Origin: Deltaproteobacteria bacterium
GTDB taxonomy: Bacteria > Desulfobacterota > BSN033 > UBA1163
DNA: 64,000 bases
Assembly (NCBI GenBank): GCA_020059605.1
Contig: JAGVBT010000164.1
Location: forward strand, 1-64,000
Direction of reading: 5' to 3'
In this document: piece after piece, positions 32,043 to 41,373 of the stretch
Position numbering within the stretch: position 1 is the first letter of the stretch
Layout of the letters: each line of letters opens with the position of its first letter
The notes under the pieces: generated by a model
The model's input: the letters and a program-made list of their open reading frames with translations, nothing else
What the model was told of the DNA's origin: nothing
Databases searched by the model: none
Position numbers and translations under genes: made by a program

Positions 32043-33248
32043 ATGCCGACCTATTCCCATTCTCAACTATCCACTTATGAAACCTGTCCTTACCAGTATA
32101 AGCTCGCTTATATCCAAAAAATTAAGATCGATATCGAAGGAATTGAAGCGTTCATGGGTTCAAGGGTTCACGATGCCCTGGAAAAGCTTTACCGCGACCT
32201 GAAACTCATCAAGCTCAACACTCTCGAAGAACTGCTTGCCTTTTATCATCAAAGCTGGGAGAAACATTGGAACGGGACGATTCAAATTGTCAGAAAGGAA
32301 TACAGCCCGGAGGACTATCGCCGTCTTGGAGAGAAATGCATCACAGACTATTACAATCGTTATTCTCCTTTTGACCAGGGAAGGACCTTGGGACTCGAGG
32401 AGACCATCTATTTCCCCCTCGAGGAGGAAAAGGGGTACTGGATCCGGGGAGTGATTGATCGTCTTGCGCTCTTGAACCACTCCATTCTCGAGATTCATGA
32501 TTATAAAACATCCAGCCGGCTCCCAACCCAGAGGGATGTTCAATCAGACCGGCAGCTTGCCTTCTATCAAATGGGGGTGGAAGGGAAATGGAAAGATATA
32601 CAGGAGATCAAATTGGTCTGGCATTATCTTGTCTTTGATGCGGAGATCCAATCCTTGAGGACTCCTGACGAGCTTCGACAACTCCGGCAGGAGACAATGG
32701 ATCTGATCAGAAAAATTGAGTCGGACAGGGATTTTACTCCCAGAGAGAGTCCCCTCTGTGACTGGTGTGATTATCAAAGCCTCTGTCCGAAACGTCGGCA
32801 TCGGATTGTGGCAGAAAGCCTTCCCCCCAATGAATATCTCCAGGAGGAAGGAGTGACTCTGATCAACCGGTATGTGGAGCTGAAGGAAAAGAAGGGGATT
32901 TTGATCGGAGAGATGGATGCCGAGATCGCCAGAGTGGAGGAAGCTCTCTTCGCCTACGCGCAGCGGGAAGAGTTAGAGGCTATTTACGGGAGCGGGCATG
33001 TCGCTAAAATCAAGGTTGAGGTGAAAGAAAAGTATCCTTTAAAGGGAGATCCCCAACGGAGGGCATTGGATGAATTTATCAAGAACGCTGGAAAGTGGAT
33101 GGAAGTCTCTGACCTAAATCCCTGGATGCTGGCGAGGATTCTTGAGCGAGGGGGATGGCCTCCCTCTCTCGCCCAAAAAGTAAGGGAGTTTTCCACCGTC
33201 GAAAAGAATCGCACCATCACTCTGTCGAAACTAAAGGAAAGAGATTGA
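32043..33248 (+). CDS. RecB-like PD-(D/E)XK nuclease with Fe-S cluster
   Basis: 401 residues. The start YSHSQLSTYETCPYQYKLAY and GSRVHDALEKLYRDL resemble AddB/Cas4-like nucleases. The active site is LEIHDYKTSSRL (D-Y-K) after the HDYK strand. The cluster Cys are in CPYQYK near residue 17 and C-x2-C-x5-C in CDWCDYQSLCPKR. The protein carries no helicase part and stands alone. The C-terminal 110 residues are coiled and unlike Cas4. It may act in DNA repair or defence. The ATG follows GAGGTGATCG. Confidence 0.82.
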   Translation: MPTYSHSQLSTYETCPYQYKLAYIQKIKIDIEGIEAFMGSRVHDALEKLYRDLKLIKLNTLEELLAFYHQSWEKHWNGTIQIVRKEYSPEDYRRLGEKCITDYYNRYSPFDQGRTLGLEETIYFPLEEEKGYWIRGVIDRLALLNHSILEIHDYKTSSRLPTQRDVQSDRQLAFYQMGVEGKWKDIQEIKLVWHYLVFDAEIQSLRTPDELRQLRQETMDLIRKIESDRDFTPRESPLCDWCDYQSLCPKRRHRIVAESLPPNEYLQEEGVTLINRYVELKEKKGILIGEMDAEIARVEEALFAYAQREELEAIYGSGHVAKIKVEVKEKYPLKGDPQRRALDEFIKNAGKWMEVSDLNPWMLARILERGGWPPSLAQKVREFSTVEKNRTITLSKLKERD

Positions 33249-33249
33249 T

Positions 33250-33580
33250 GGTTCGTAATTTCGAAGCACGAAATCCGAAATTCGAAACAAGCACTAATTT
33301 CCAAAATTCGAATGATCGAAACAAGATAGTCTCGTAAAAAGTCTCAATGAACGCTTTTTTTTTCGTCATTCCGGCCCCGATTTGTATCGGGATAATCCAG
33401 AAGGTCTTGATATTACTGGACTCCGGTCGTTGCGACTCGAAACCGAGTTTTCACCGGTGTGACGACTTTTTACGAATGCATCAAACAGGGATTCAGTAAA
33501 AAAGAAAAATTTAGGAAATTTGGTCATTTGAAATTGTTTCGATATTAGATGTTCGGATTTCGAATTTTACAAGGTCGTAC
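33250..33580. repeat. palindromic element, copy 2, split by a second element
   Basis: The left arm, AATTTCGAAGCACGAAATCCG (33253-33325), and the right arm, TTCGGATTTCGAATTTTA (33552-33575), belong to the TTCGAAA/TCGGATTTC family. Between them lies a full copy of the CTCGTAAAAAG element (33330-33476), so one repeat has landed inside another. No gene is supported in this gap. Confidence 0.55.
33330..33476. repeat. palindromic CTCGTAAAAAG element, copy 2
   Basis: Starts TCTCGTAAAAAGTC and ends GACTTTTTACGA, with inner CGTCATTCCGGCCCCGATTTG and CTGGACTCCGGTCG. Same order of parts as 5373-5503. Confidence 0.65.
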
Positions 33581-33607
33581 AGGCGGCTTTCATTTGAGAG
33601 GTAAGCT

Positions 33608-35098
33608 ATGGAAATCCGGGTCGAAAAAGGCGTCGCTGAGAAGCATCCTTCCGAACTTCTCCTTCTCTTTTCTTTTGAATCGCCGGAGCCTTTGGAGGGG
33701 CCAATCAAAGTCGTTGATCGGGAGTGGAAGGGGTTTCTTTCCACTATCATCAACCAGGGCGATTTCAAAGGGGAGCTGTTTCAATGCCGGCTCTTGCATA
33801 CCCAAGGGGCGCTCCCTTCGAAAAGGGTATTGCTGGCAGGTCTCGGCAAAAAAGAGGAGTTCGACCTGGAGAAATGGAGGGGCGCGGCCTCAAAAGCCGG
33901 CCAATGGATAAGGGATTCGGAGATCAAACAGTTCGCCGTCCAGATCCGCTCAATCAGGGGTTTCTCCGAGGAAGAACTGGCGGAATCTTTTGTCACAGGG
34001 CTCCTGCTCGGAATTTACCAGTTCAACGAATTTAAAACATTGGAAAGAGAGAAGATCCGGCGGATCGAAGAGGCCGTCCTTCTCGGGGAGACCGGAGAAG
34101 AGATTGGGCGGATCAAACAGGGGATTGATCAAGGGCTGGTCATTTCAGAGGCGGTCTGTATGGCAAGAGATCTGGCAAACGCCCCAAGCAACCGGATCAC
34201 GCCATCGGCTCTCGCAGAGAAGGCCGGGGAGATTGCGAAAGATCAAGGACTCGGGGTTGAGGTTTTTGGCCTGAATGAGGCGGAGGCCATGGGCATGGGC
34301 GCATTTGTTGCCGTGGCCAAGGGGAGTCAGGAACCGGCGAAGTTCATCATCCTCGAATATAACCAAGGGAAGGGGATGGATCCCATCGTCCTGGTGGGGA
34401 AGGGGATAACGTTTGACAGCGGAGGCATCTCGATCAAGCCTGCAGACCGGATGGAACAGATGAAGGCCGACATGTCGGGCGCGGCAGCCGTCCTCGGCGC
34501 CATGCAGGCCGCCTCAAGACTTCAGCTTCCCCTTCACCTGGTGGGAATCATTCCTGCAACGGAAAACCTTCCAAGCGGAAAGGCCTATAAACCCGGGGAT
34601 GTTCTTAAGACCCTTTCGGGCCAGACGGTTGAGGTCATCAGCACGGATGCGGAAGGAAGGCTCATCCTTGCGGACGCCCTCACCTATAGCCTGAGATATA
34701 AGCCCAAAGCGGTTATCGATTTAGCGACCCTGACCGGAGCGGTCGTGATTGCCCTGGGAGATTACGTGATCGGCCTTTTCGGCAACAACGAGTCGCTTCA
34801 GAAAACGGTTGAAGAGGCGTCCCAAAAAACCGGGGAGAAAGTGTGGAGGCTCCCACTCTGGGATGAATATTTTGATTATATTAAGAGCGATGTGGCCGAT
34901 TTTAAGAATGTGGGAACCCGGGCGGCCGGCGCCATCATCGGGGGCATCTTTCTGAGCAAATTTGTCGAGAAGACACCCTGGGTCCATCTCGACATTGCGG
35001 GTCCGGCCTTTATTGAGAAAGAGAGACCCTTCATGCCTAAGGGGGGAACAGGAATAGGGGTGAGGTTATTAATACAACTGCTGAGAGATTGGAGGTAG
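33608..35098 (+). CDS. pepA: leucyl aminopeptidase (M17)
   Basis: 496 residues, normal length. The active centre has VLVGKGITFDSGGISIKPA and the signature STDAEGRLILADALTYS. Metal ligands and the catalytic Lys and Arg are present. It removes N-terminal residues from peptides in the cytoplasm and could use products of the neighbouring peptide-import operon. The N-terminal domain (residues 1-170) is less conserved. The ATG follows AGAGGTAAGCT. Confidence 0.95.
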   Translation: MEIRVEKGVAEKHPSELLLLFSFESPEPLEGPIKVVDREWKGFLSTIINQGDFKGELFQCRLLHTQGALPSKRVLLAGLGKKEEFDLEKWRGAASKAGQWIRDSEIKQFAVQIRSIRGFSEEELAESFVTGLLLGIYQFNEFKTLEREKIRRIEEAVLLGETGEEIGRIKQGIDQGLVISEAVCMARDLANAPSNRITPSALAEKAGEIAKDQGLGVEVFGLNEAEAMGMGAFVAVAKGSQEPAKFIILEYNQGKGMDPIVLVGKGITFDSGGISIKPADRMEQMKADMSGAAAVLGAMQAASRLQLPLHLVGIIPATENLPSGKAYKPGDVLKTLSGQTVEVISTDAEGRLILADALTYSLRYKPKAVIDLATLTGAVVIALGDYVIGLFGNNESLQKTVEEASQKTGEKVWRLPLWDEYFDYIKSDVADFKNVGTRAAGAIIGGIFLSKFVEKTPWVHLDIAGPAFIEKERPFMPKGGTGIGVRLLIQLLRDWR

Positions 35099-35103
35099 TA
35101 CCA

Positions 35104-35250
35104 AAATCCGAAGCACGAAATTGGAATTTCGAAACAAATTCGAATGACTCAAGCACAAAATTCAAAACGAAAGAATAACATCCGTTTTAGAAATTTGGCA
35201 ATTCGGATTTGAGATTTGTTTCGAATTTCGATATTCGGATTTCGAATTTA
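35104..35250. repeat. palindromic element with TTCGAAA/TCGGATTTC arms, copy 3
   Basis: AATCCGAAGCACGAAATTGG at the left and CGAATTTCGATATTCGGATT at the right pair through their matching parts. The whole unit of ~147 bases lies between pepA and hemE. Confidence 0.6.
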
Positions 35251-35268
35251 TTGTTTCAGGGTGATGTG

Positions 35269-36339
35269 ATGAACGAAAAGGAAAAGCAATTTCCATTTCT
35301 GAGGGCCTGTCACAGGCAGCCCACTCCCTATACTCCCATCTGGCTGATGAGGCAGGCAGGGCGTTATATGAAGGAGTACCGTGCGCTCCGGAAGAAATAT
35401 TCCTTCCTCGCAATGTGCAAGACCCCTGAGATGGCAGCGCAGGTGACCCTTCAACCCCTGAAGCATTTTAAACTCGATGCGGCCATCATCTTCTCGGATA
35501 TCCTCATTCCGTTGGAGCCGATGGGAGTGGAGTTCGAGTTCGCAAAAGGAGAGGGCCCTGTCTTTCATCGTCCTGTTCGCGAGATGAAGGATGTGGAACG
35601 GTTGAAGATCATCGAACCGGAGGAGGAGACGCCTTTTCTCATGGAGGCGATTCGAATCGTCCGGAGAGAATTGGGAGGGAAGGTCCCTCTGATCGGGTTT
35701 TCAGGGGCCCCTTTCACCCTTGCAAGTTACATCATTGAGGGGGGGTATTCGAAACAATACATCTTCACCAAAGGAATGATGTATCAGGACCGCCCCACCT
35801 GGGACGCGTTGATGGAGAAGCTTTCTCGGGTGCTGGTTCATTATCTGAATGCTCAAGTCCGGGCAGGTGTTCAGGCTCTCCAGATCTTTGATTCCTGGGT
35901 GGGTTGTTTAAGCCCGGCCGATTATGAGGAGTATGTCCTGCCTTTCTCCAAAAAAGTGATTAAAGGGCTCGATCGGAGCGTTCCTGTGATCCATTTTGGA
36001 ACTTCGACCTCAACCCTGTTGCCGATGATGAAAAAGGCAGGAGGGGATGTGATTGGAGTGGATTGGAGACTCGATCTGGGCGAGGCCTGGGCACGCCTCG
36101 GTTATCATGTGGCCATCCAGGGGAACCTCGATCCTGTGGTGCTGATGGGCCCCGTTGATCGGATCAGGAGGGAAGTGAAACGAATTCTTGATCAAGCGGG
36201 AGGCCGACCCGGCCACATCTTCAACTTGGGACACGGGATCCTTCCCGGCACACCTGTCGAAAATGTCGGCGCCTTAGTGGACATGGTCCATGAGTATAGT
36301 TCAATGATGAAACAGGGGAAAGGGGAAAGGTTACGGTGA
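35269..36339 (+). CDS. hemE: uroporphyrinogen decarboxylase
   Basis: 356 residues. The signature PIWLMRQAGRYMKEYRALR is exact for HemE, and GFSGAPFTLASYIIEGG is present. It decarboxylates uroporphyrinogen III to coproporphyrinogen III in the cytoplasm. The start at 35269 (MNEKEKQF) lies behind GGGTGATGTG; the longer ORF is repeat. The last three residues and the stop lie inside a GGTTACGGTGACGA repeat. Confidence 0.96.
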   Translation: MNEKEKQFPFLRACHRQPTPYTPIWLMRQAGRYMKEYRALRKKYSFLAMCKTPEMAAQVTLQPLKHFKLDAAIIFSDILIPLEPMGVEFEFAKGEGPVFHRPVREMKDVERLKIIEPEEETPFLMEAIRIVRRELGGKVPLIGFSGAPFTLASYIIEGGYSKQYIFTKGMMYQDRPTWDALMEKLSRVLVHYLNAQVRAGVQALQIFDSWVGCLSPADYEEYVLPFSKKVIKGLDRSVPVIHFGTSTSTLLPMMKKAGGDVIGVDWRLDLGEAWARLGYHVAIQGNLDPVVLMGPVDRIRREVKRILDQAGGRPGHIFNLGHGILPGTPVENVGALVDMVHEYSSMMKQGKGERLR

Positions 36340-36348
36340 CGAAGCCCG
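36329..36348. repeat. GGTTACGGTGACGAAGCCC repeat, copy 1
   Basis: A 20-base motif that overlaps the hemE stop codon. Other copies are at 39063-39082 (one base different) and 61448-61508, where it is part of a larger palindrome. Confidence 0.55.
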
Positions 36349-36470
36349 TCTGGTGTATGGTCAATGGGTTAGGGCTGATGATTTAAACCCTTGCCTTTAC
36401 CCATAAACCAAACTGGCATCCTTACCCTAACCTTAACCCAAAGCCAATGCTTTTATTTTCTCAATAAATT

Positions 36471-37412
36471 ATGAAAGCTCTTCTTCTCTTGGCCTTTGGC
36501 GGGCCCCGCTCTCTCGACGAAGTGGAGCCGTTTTTGACCCGTCTCTTCCGAAATCGAAAGCCTTCTCCGGAACAGCTGGAGGAGATTGAGGAACGTTATC
36601 GACTGATTGGGGGGAGATCGCCCCTGCCAGAGATTACATTTAAACAGGCTCAGGCTCTTGAAAAGAGACTGAACATAAGAGGTGACCGCTTCAAATCCTA
36701 CATTGGGATGCGCTACGGCCAACCATTGATTGGAGAAACCTTAAACAAGATTCTTCACGAAGGAATCGAAGACCTTGTTGCCATTCCCATGGCTCCTTTT
36801 CGGTCCCGATTCAGCACAGGCGCCTATCAAGAGGAGCTGAATCGAGCCAATCATGTCTCAGGAGAAACGTTAAGAATCACTTTTATAGAGGGGTGGCATT
36901 CCCACTCTCTCTTTTTGCAAGCAGTGGCAGAAAAAGTTGAAGAAGGGTTGAAACAATTTACTCCGGGAGAAAGAAAGAAAGTTCATCTCATTTTTACAGC
37001 CCATAGCCTTCCGGCATCAATCATCGGGAGTGATCCCTATGTTGATGATATGAAGGAAAGTGTCAATGAGGTTTTGAAAAGAATCGTGCCGCTTCCCTGG
37101 CACACGGCTTTCCAGAGCAAGGGAGGGGGACCCGAGAAATGGGTTGGCCCGGATGTTGAATCGGTGTTGGTCGAACTCAATAAGATTCATGTTCGGAAAG
37201 TGCTGGTCGTTCCCATCGGTTTTGTATCGGACCATATCGAGATTCTCTACGATATCGATATCGTCTATCGGCAGAAGGCCGAATCGTTAGGGATGGTTTT
37301 AAAGCGAACGCCTTCTCTTAATGTTTCAGAGCGGTTTATCCAGGCCCTAACAACAATGGTGGAAGAACATCCAAAAGGGTTCAAGGATTCAAGGATTCAA
37401 GTGGCCCAGTAA
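36471..37412 (+). CDS. hemH: ferrochelatase
   Basis: 313 residues. It begins LLLAFGGPRSLDEVEPFLTR. The catalytic His is in HLIFTAHSLPASII, with PWHTAFQSKGGGPEKW and GFVSDHIEILYDIDI later. It inserts Fe2+ into protoporphyrin IX or, in some bacteria, into coproporphyrin. The last residues (KGFKDSRIQVAQ) are from a GGATTCAAGGATTCAAG repeat, so the tail is probably not original. It lies in the run hemE-hemH-hemG. Confidence 0.93.
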   Translation: MKALLLLAFGGPRSLDEVEPFLTRLFRNRKPSPEQLEEIEERYRLIGGRSPLPEITFKQAQALEKRLNIRGDRFKSYIGMRYGQPLIGETLNKILHEGIEDLVAIPMAPFRSRFSTGAYQEELNRANHVSGETLRITFIEGWHSHSLFLQAVAEKVEEGLKQFTPGERKKVHLIFTAHSLPASIIGSDPYVDDMKESVNEVLKRIVPLPWHTAFQSKGGGPEKWVGPDVESVLVELNKIHVRKVLVVPIGFVSDHIEILYDIDIVYRQKAESLGMVLKRTPSLNVSERFIQALTTMVEEHPKGFKDSRIQVAQ

Positions 37413-37522
37413 AATCATTTTTGAAAATAATTCTTAAAGGATTTTTACTGGACTTAAGTTGAGTTTCATTGTTATGCTTGACCCCTTGACCCCTCGAACC
37501 CTTGAATCCTTGAATCCCTGTT
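37376..37522. repeat. GGTTCAAGGATTCAAG inverted repeat
   Basis: AGGGTTCAAGGATTCAAGGA (37376-37395) is at the left end, and CTTGAATCCTTGAATCC (37500-37516) at the right, as inverse arms. They frame the space between hemH and hemG. A related AAGGATTCGAGGGTTCAAG occurs near 25727-25745. Confidence 0.5.
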
Positions 37523-37534
37523 TTCGGAGCATTC

Positions 37535-39037
37535 ATGAAACGCATCATCATTATTGGCGGAGGCATTGCTGGCCTTGGCGCCGCCTGCAAAGTGACCCGG
37601 GCCGCATCCGAAGGCCATGAAGTCGAGTTTGTTCTGATTGAAAAAGACCCTCGCCTCGGCGGAAAAATTCTTACGGAGATTGTGCCTGATCCTTCGGGAG
37701 AAGGCAGATTCATCGTGGACGGCGGTCCGGACTGTTTTCTTACGGAGAAAACAGCCTGTCACCGGATTGCAAGACTCACTGGGATCTTTGATGACGAATT
37801 GCCGACCGACGATTCCCGGAGGCGTACCCTGATCCTGTCCCGCGGAAAATTGCATCAGATGCCCGATGGCGTCATGATGTTTGCGCCCACGAAGTTCATA
37901 CCGTTTGCCACGACCGGTCTCTTCTCATGGCCCGGCAAGATCCGGATGGGCATGGATCTCTTCATCCCGCCTAAAAAAGTGAAGCCTGGAGAGTTCAATG
38001 AGGAGACCCTGGAAAGTTTTGTAGTCCGTCGGATGGGCAGAGAGTGTCTCGATCGGTTAGCCGAGCCGCTTGTGGGTGGGGTCCATGCCTCCGATCCGGC
38101 GAAGATGTCGCTTGCCGCAACCTTCCCGCGCCTCCTGGAGATGGAGCAGAAGTATGGATCGCTCATGAAAGGATTCCTCGCGGCCCGCCGTATGGTTGAG
38201 GAGATGCGACGAAAGTATCCACCCACGCCGGGTCAGAAACCCCGGACCTTCTTTACCTCTTTTGCAAATGGCATGCAGCAATTGACGGACCGAATGGCAG
38301 AGGTGGCGGGCCTGGAGAAGATGCGGACGGGAGTGGCAGTTCACTCGCTTCAAGACATTGGCCAGAATAGATGGGCTGTCCGTTTATCCGATGGATCCAC
38401 CCTCGAAGGCGATGGAGTCATCATTGCCACAGAGTCATGGGCCGCAGAACCACTCCTTCGACCGCTCGACTCTGCCATTGCAGATGCGCTTGCCGACATT
38501 CCCGCCTCTTCTTCGGCGACGATTTCGCTTGCCTTCAACGAAACCGAGGTAGGTTTTGATCTGAATGCCTTCGGGGTTCTTTGCCCTCTCAAGGAAGACC
38601 GTCGCCTGATGGCGGCAACTTACTCTTCTACGAAATGGCCGGGCCGCGCGCCGAAGGGCAGAGTGTTGCTGCGCGGATTTGTCGGCGGCCCGCATAACCA
38701 GGAGATTATGAGGCGCTCCGATGAAGATCTGGTGCGGATTGTGCTTTCCGAGTTTCAGGATATCTTAGGCCTCCATCCAAAGGCGATGCCGCTTTTTTCA
38801 CGTCTCTATCGCTGGCCTCTTGGCATGCCCCAGTATACGATCGGGCATCTTGAGCGTGTCGAGTTGATTGAAAAACGAAGTGCTGTGATCCCGGGCCTTG
38901 CCCTGGCCGGCGGCAGTTACAGGGGCGTGGGGCTCCCGAACTGCATCGAGAGCGGGGAGCGTGTCGTCTCCAAGATTCTCAACGAGTGGGGCATCGATCT
39001 CGCCGAAGACCACATCGAAGAAAAACGGTACTATTAG
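37535..39037 (+). CDS. hemG: protoporphyrinogen oxidase (HemY/PPOX type)
   Basis: 500 residues, FAD-dependent. The dinucleotide fold is IIIIGGGIAGLGAACKV. Later LAEPLVGGVHASDPAKMSLA and GLALAGGSYRGVGLPNCIES are typical of PPOX. It oxidises protoporphyrinogen or coproporphyrinogen to the porphyrin with oxygen as acceptor, so the cell is not a strict anaerobe or uses it under low oxygen. The gene name hemG is used loosely for this type (also hemY/cgoX). It completes the heme operon. Confidence 0.92.
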   Translation: MKRIIIIGGGIAGLGAACKVTRAASEGHEVEFVLIEKDPRLGGKILTEIVPDPSGEGRFIVDGGPDCFLTEKTACHRIARLTGIFDDELPTDDSRRRTLILSRGKLHQMPDGVMMFAPTKFIPFATTGLFSWPGKIRMGMDLFIPPKKVKPGEFNEETLESFVVRRMGRECLDRLAEPLVGGVHASDPAKMSLAATFPRLLEMEQKYGSLMKGFLAARRMVEEMRRKYPPTPGQKPRTFFTSFANGMQQLTDRMAEVAGLEKMRTGVAVHSLQDIGQNRWAVRLSDGSTLEGDGVIIATESWAAEPLLRPLDSAIADALADIPASSSATISLAFNETEVGFDLNAFGVLCPLKEDRRLMAATYSSTKWPGRAPKGRVLLRGFVGGPHNQEIMRRSDEDLVRIVLSEFQDILGLHPKAMPLFSRLYRWPLGMPQYTIGHLERVELIEKRSAVIPGLALAGGSYRGVGLPNCIESGERVVSKILNEWGIDLAEDHIEEKRYY

Positions 39038-39062
39038 ATAGAAAATAAAGGTAACGTCTGAC

Positions 39063-39082
39063 GGTTACGGTGACGACGCCCG
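39063..39082. repeat. GGTTACGGTGACGA repeat, copy 2
   Basis: GGTTACGGTGACGACGCCCG, a second copy of the motif at the hemE end. Confidence 0.55.
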
Positions 39083-39110
39083 TATCGGCTATGAAAGGCT
39101 ACGAGGGGGC

Positions 39111-39155
39111 AAAAGGGGGACAGGCTACTTTTAAAAAGTAGCCTGTCCCCCTTTT
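39111..39155. terminator. bidirectional hairpin terminator
   Basis: AAAAGGGGGACAGGCTAC and GTAGCCTGTCCCCCTTTT form an almost gap-free stem of about 20 bp with T- and A-runs on each side. It can end both hemG (plus) and the nicotinamidase (minus). The same GGGGACAGGCTAC palindrome is common in REP-like repeats of many bacteria, so it may be of repeat origin. Confidence 0.7.
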
Positions 39156-39807
39156 ATTGAGATTTGATTTTTTCTAAGTCCAGGTCGTCGAGGATGACAA
39201 TTCCTTTGACTTTCATTTCTTCAATCGCTTTTTGGGAGGTATCCGGGGCGACTCCCCTGCACAGATTTTTAATGAGAATAACTTTGTATCCCGCTGTTAA
39301 TGCATCCAGAGTTGTTGCTCTCACACAGTAATCCGTGGCAATGCCATAGACGACGACTTTCTTGATCTCATTGTTCTTGAGTATTCCGTCCATCTCGGTC
39401 TTTTTTCCGCCGTCGTCCTGAAATCCTGAATAGCTGTCATATTGCGGGTCCATTCCCTTTTTCACAACGGCTTTGAATAATTTTCTGTCCAGAAGAATAT
39501 CGGCCCCCGGAGTCTGCTGAACGCAATGGGGAGGCCAGAGGACCTGATCCTTTCCATGGAGTTTGATCACATCAAAGGCCTTCTTGCGCGGATGATTGGT
39601 GAAAAAGGAAACATGGTCTTCAGGGTGCCAGTCCTGGGTTGCGTAGATAGGGAAGCCGGCAGCCTTAAGCCTTTTCGTATTCTCTTCTACGGTTTTGACA
39701 TGGGCCTCATCCGTTCCTTCAACAGCCAGTGAGCCATTTTTAAATGTTGTGAAATCTCCCTGCACATCCACCACAATGACACCTATTTGCTCCATTTTTC
39801 TTGCCAT
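39154..39807 (-). CDS. pncA: nicotinamidase / isochorismatase-family hydrolase
   Basis: 217 residues. The catalytic Asp is in VIVVDVQGDFTTF, metal ligands in YATQDWHPEDHVSF, and the nucleophile Cys in VYGIATDYCVRATTLDA. WPPHCVQQTPGA matches PncA. It hydrolyses nicotinamide to nicotinate for NAD salvage. It follows the GSA-like gene by 17 bases on the same strand. Confidence 0.9.
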   Translation of the reverse strand: MARKMEQIGVIVVDVQGDFTTFKNGSLAVEGTDEAHVKTVEENTKRLKAAGFPIYATQDWHPEDHVSFFTNHPRKKAFDVIKLHGKDQVLWPPHCVQQTPGADILLDRKLFKAVVKKGMDPQYDSYSGFQDDGGKKTEMDGILKNNEIKKVVVYGIATDYCVRATTLDALTAGYKVILIKNLCRGVAPDTSQKAIEEMKVKGIVILDDLDLEKIKSQ

Positions 39808-39824
39808 CCTCTTACCTCAAACCT

Positions 39825-41159
39825 CTAACCATCGGCCATCTCCCTGGCCGCTTCCCTGGCCGCCCGGATAATGGTTTCAATGTCTTTATCCGTATGGGCT
39901 ATGGATAACCCCCCCCCGCCATGCATCACATGGACACCCTTTGTAAGCATACGGATGCGAAATTCAACCTCTCTTTTTTCCGTATCAGACAATTGATTGA
40001 TCGACTGGGGAGAGTTCAAGGCGACTCCCTTCTGAAAGGGAAAGTGGATCTGGAAGAGGGAGCCGATCCCCGTGACGATGGCATTGGCCCCTTCATTGTC
40101 AAATACCTCCCGAAGTCCCTTTCGAACCTCTTCTCCTTTCGTTTCAAGGAAGGGATAGACTTCCTCTTTGTAATCCTTCAGGTGATGGAGCATTGCCAAC
40201 CCTGCAGCCACGGTGAAGGGATGAGAGGAAAATGTGCCTCCGCCGATCAGAATCTTTTCCCACTTTTTCCCTTTTTTCTCAGGCGAGGTTGCCTCAAGGA
40301 TCTCTCTTTTCCCTGCCAGTGCGCCGGCGGGAAACCCGCCCCCCATGATCTTCCCCAGCGTGGTGAGGTCAGGAAGGATTCCAAACCTTTCCTGGGCACC
40401 GCCTAAGGACATACGGAAGCCGGTGATCACTTCATCAAAAATCAGAAGCGCTCCGCACTTTTCCGTTTCAGAACGAAGCATTTTCAGGTAGTCCATCGCG
40501 GCCGGGACAAAGCCTCCCTCGCCGATGACGGGCTCGAGAATAATCCCTGCGAGATCTTTTCTGTTTTGATGGATGGCCTCGAGGGAGCCTGGAATATCAT
40601 TGTAGGGAATCGCTTTAGTATATCTCTGAAGTTCCGGAAACAGGCCGAGGCTTTCTTCTCTTTCGTATGGCATTTTAATGCCCACGGAGAGATCCGAACT
40701 GGCCCCATGCCATCCCCCAGCCATCTTCAAGATGATGTTTTTCCCCGTATACCCTCTTGCAAGGCGAGCCGCATACATGGTCGCTTCCGTCCCGGAACAA
40801 CAGAACCTGACCATTTCCGCACAGGGGATCAACTCCTGAATCAGTTCAGCCCACTCCACCTGTTTTTCAAAGACGATGCCCCAATGAAATCCTTCTGTCG
40901 ATTGTTTTTCAATCGCCTTGGCGATGATCTCCGGATGATGGCCGAGAATATGGGTGTAATGGCCCATCCATAGGTCGATGTACTCATTTCCATCCACATC
41001 CCGGATTTTAGAGCCTTTTGCACCCTTGATGAAAAAAGGGTAGGGCGGGAAATAATGGACATTGTGGGAAATCCCTCCCGGCATCACCCGTTTCGATCTT
41101 TCAAAAAGGTCTTTTGAGAGTTGGGTTTTTTGTCGATAGAGATCGAAGAAGTGTTCCAT
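39825..41159 (-). CDS. glutamate-1-semialdehyde aminomutase-like PLP enzyme
   Basis: 444 residues of the class III aminotransferase family. GLGTLWMG-like text is IDLWMGHYTHILGHHPEI; the PLP Asp is in LIFDEVITGFRMSLGGA and the catalytic Lys in LTTLGKIMGGGFPAGALAG. It is nearest to HemL, but a longer N terminus, and SNAHGGGG-like GVHVMHGGGGLSIAH, could mark a different subgroup. It is close to the hem genes but on the other strand, so a role in 5-aminolevulinate synthesis is possible, not certain. Followed by pncA. Confidence 0.75.
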   Translation of the reverse strand: MEHFFDLYRQKTQLSKDLFERSKRVMPGGISHNVHYFPPYPFFIKGAKGSKIRDVDGNEYIDLWMGHYTHILGHHPEIIAKAIEKQSTEGFHWGIVFEKQVEWAELIQELIPCAEMVRFCCSGTEATMYAARLARGYTGKNIILKMAGGWHGASSDLSVGIKMPYEREESLGLFPELQRYTKAIPYNDIPGSLEAIHQNRKDLAGIILEPVIGEGGFVPAAMDYLKMLRSETEKCGALLIFDEVITGFRMSLGGAQERFGILPDLTTLGKIMGGGFPAGALAGKREILEATSPEKKGKKWEKILIGGGTFSSHPFTVAAGLAMLHHLKDYKEEVYPFLETKGEEVRKGLREVFDNEGANAIVTGIGSLFQIHFPFQKGVALNSPQSINQLSDTEKREVEFRIRMLTKGVHVMHGGGGLSIAHTDKDIETIIRAAREAAREMADG

Positions 41160-41249
41160 CAGTTAAACCTCCGGTTGAGTTTGGTTTTTAATAGCATATT
41201 TTGGTTAGAATGGAAATGGTTCTCGTCGCTTTTATTTTTTGAAAAATAT

Positions 41250-41278
41250 TTGACAAGTGGGCCAAATTCATATAAATA
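41250..41278 (+). promoter_or_regulatory. predicted promoter of the TRAP operon
   Basis: TTGACA (41250-41255), 17 bases, TAAATA (41273-41278). Lies about 95 bases ahead of the TAXI gene. Confidence 0.5.
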
Positions 41279-41373
41279 ATGCTATCATTGAAGAAGGGGG
41301 GTGAGAAGAAAACTCAGGGGGTAATCATCCGTTGTTTTTGTAATCTAATTCTAATAGAAAAGGAGGAGTTGTG

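Noticed and set aside
32043-33248. Cas4 of a CRISPR system
   Set aside because: The protein is too long, has a different C terminus, and there are no cas genes or arrays in the window.
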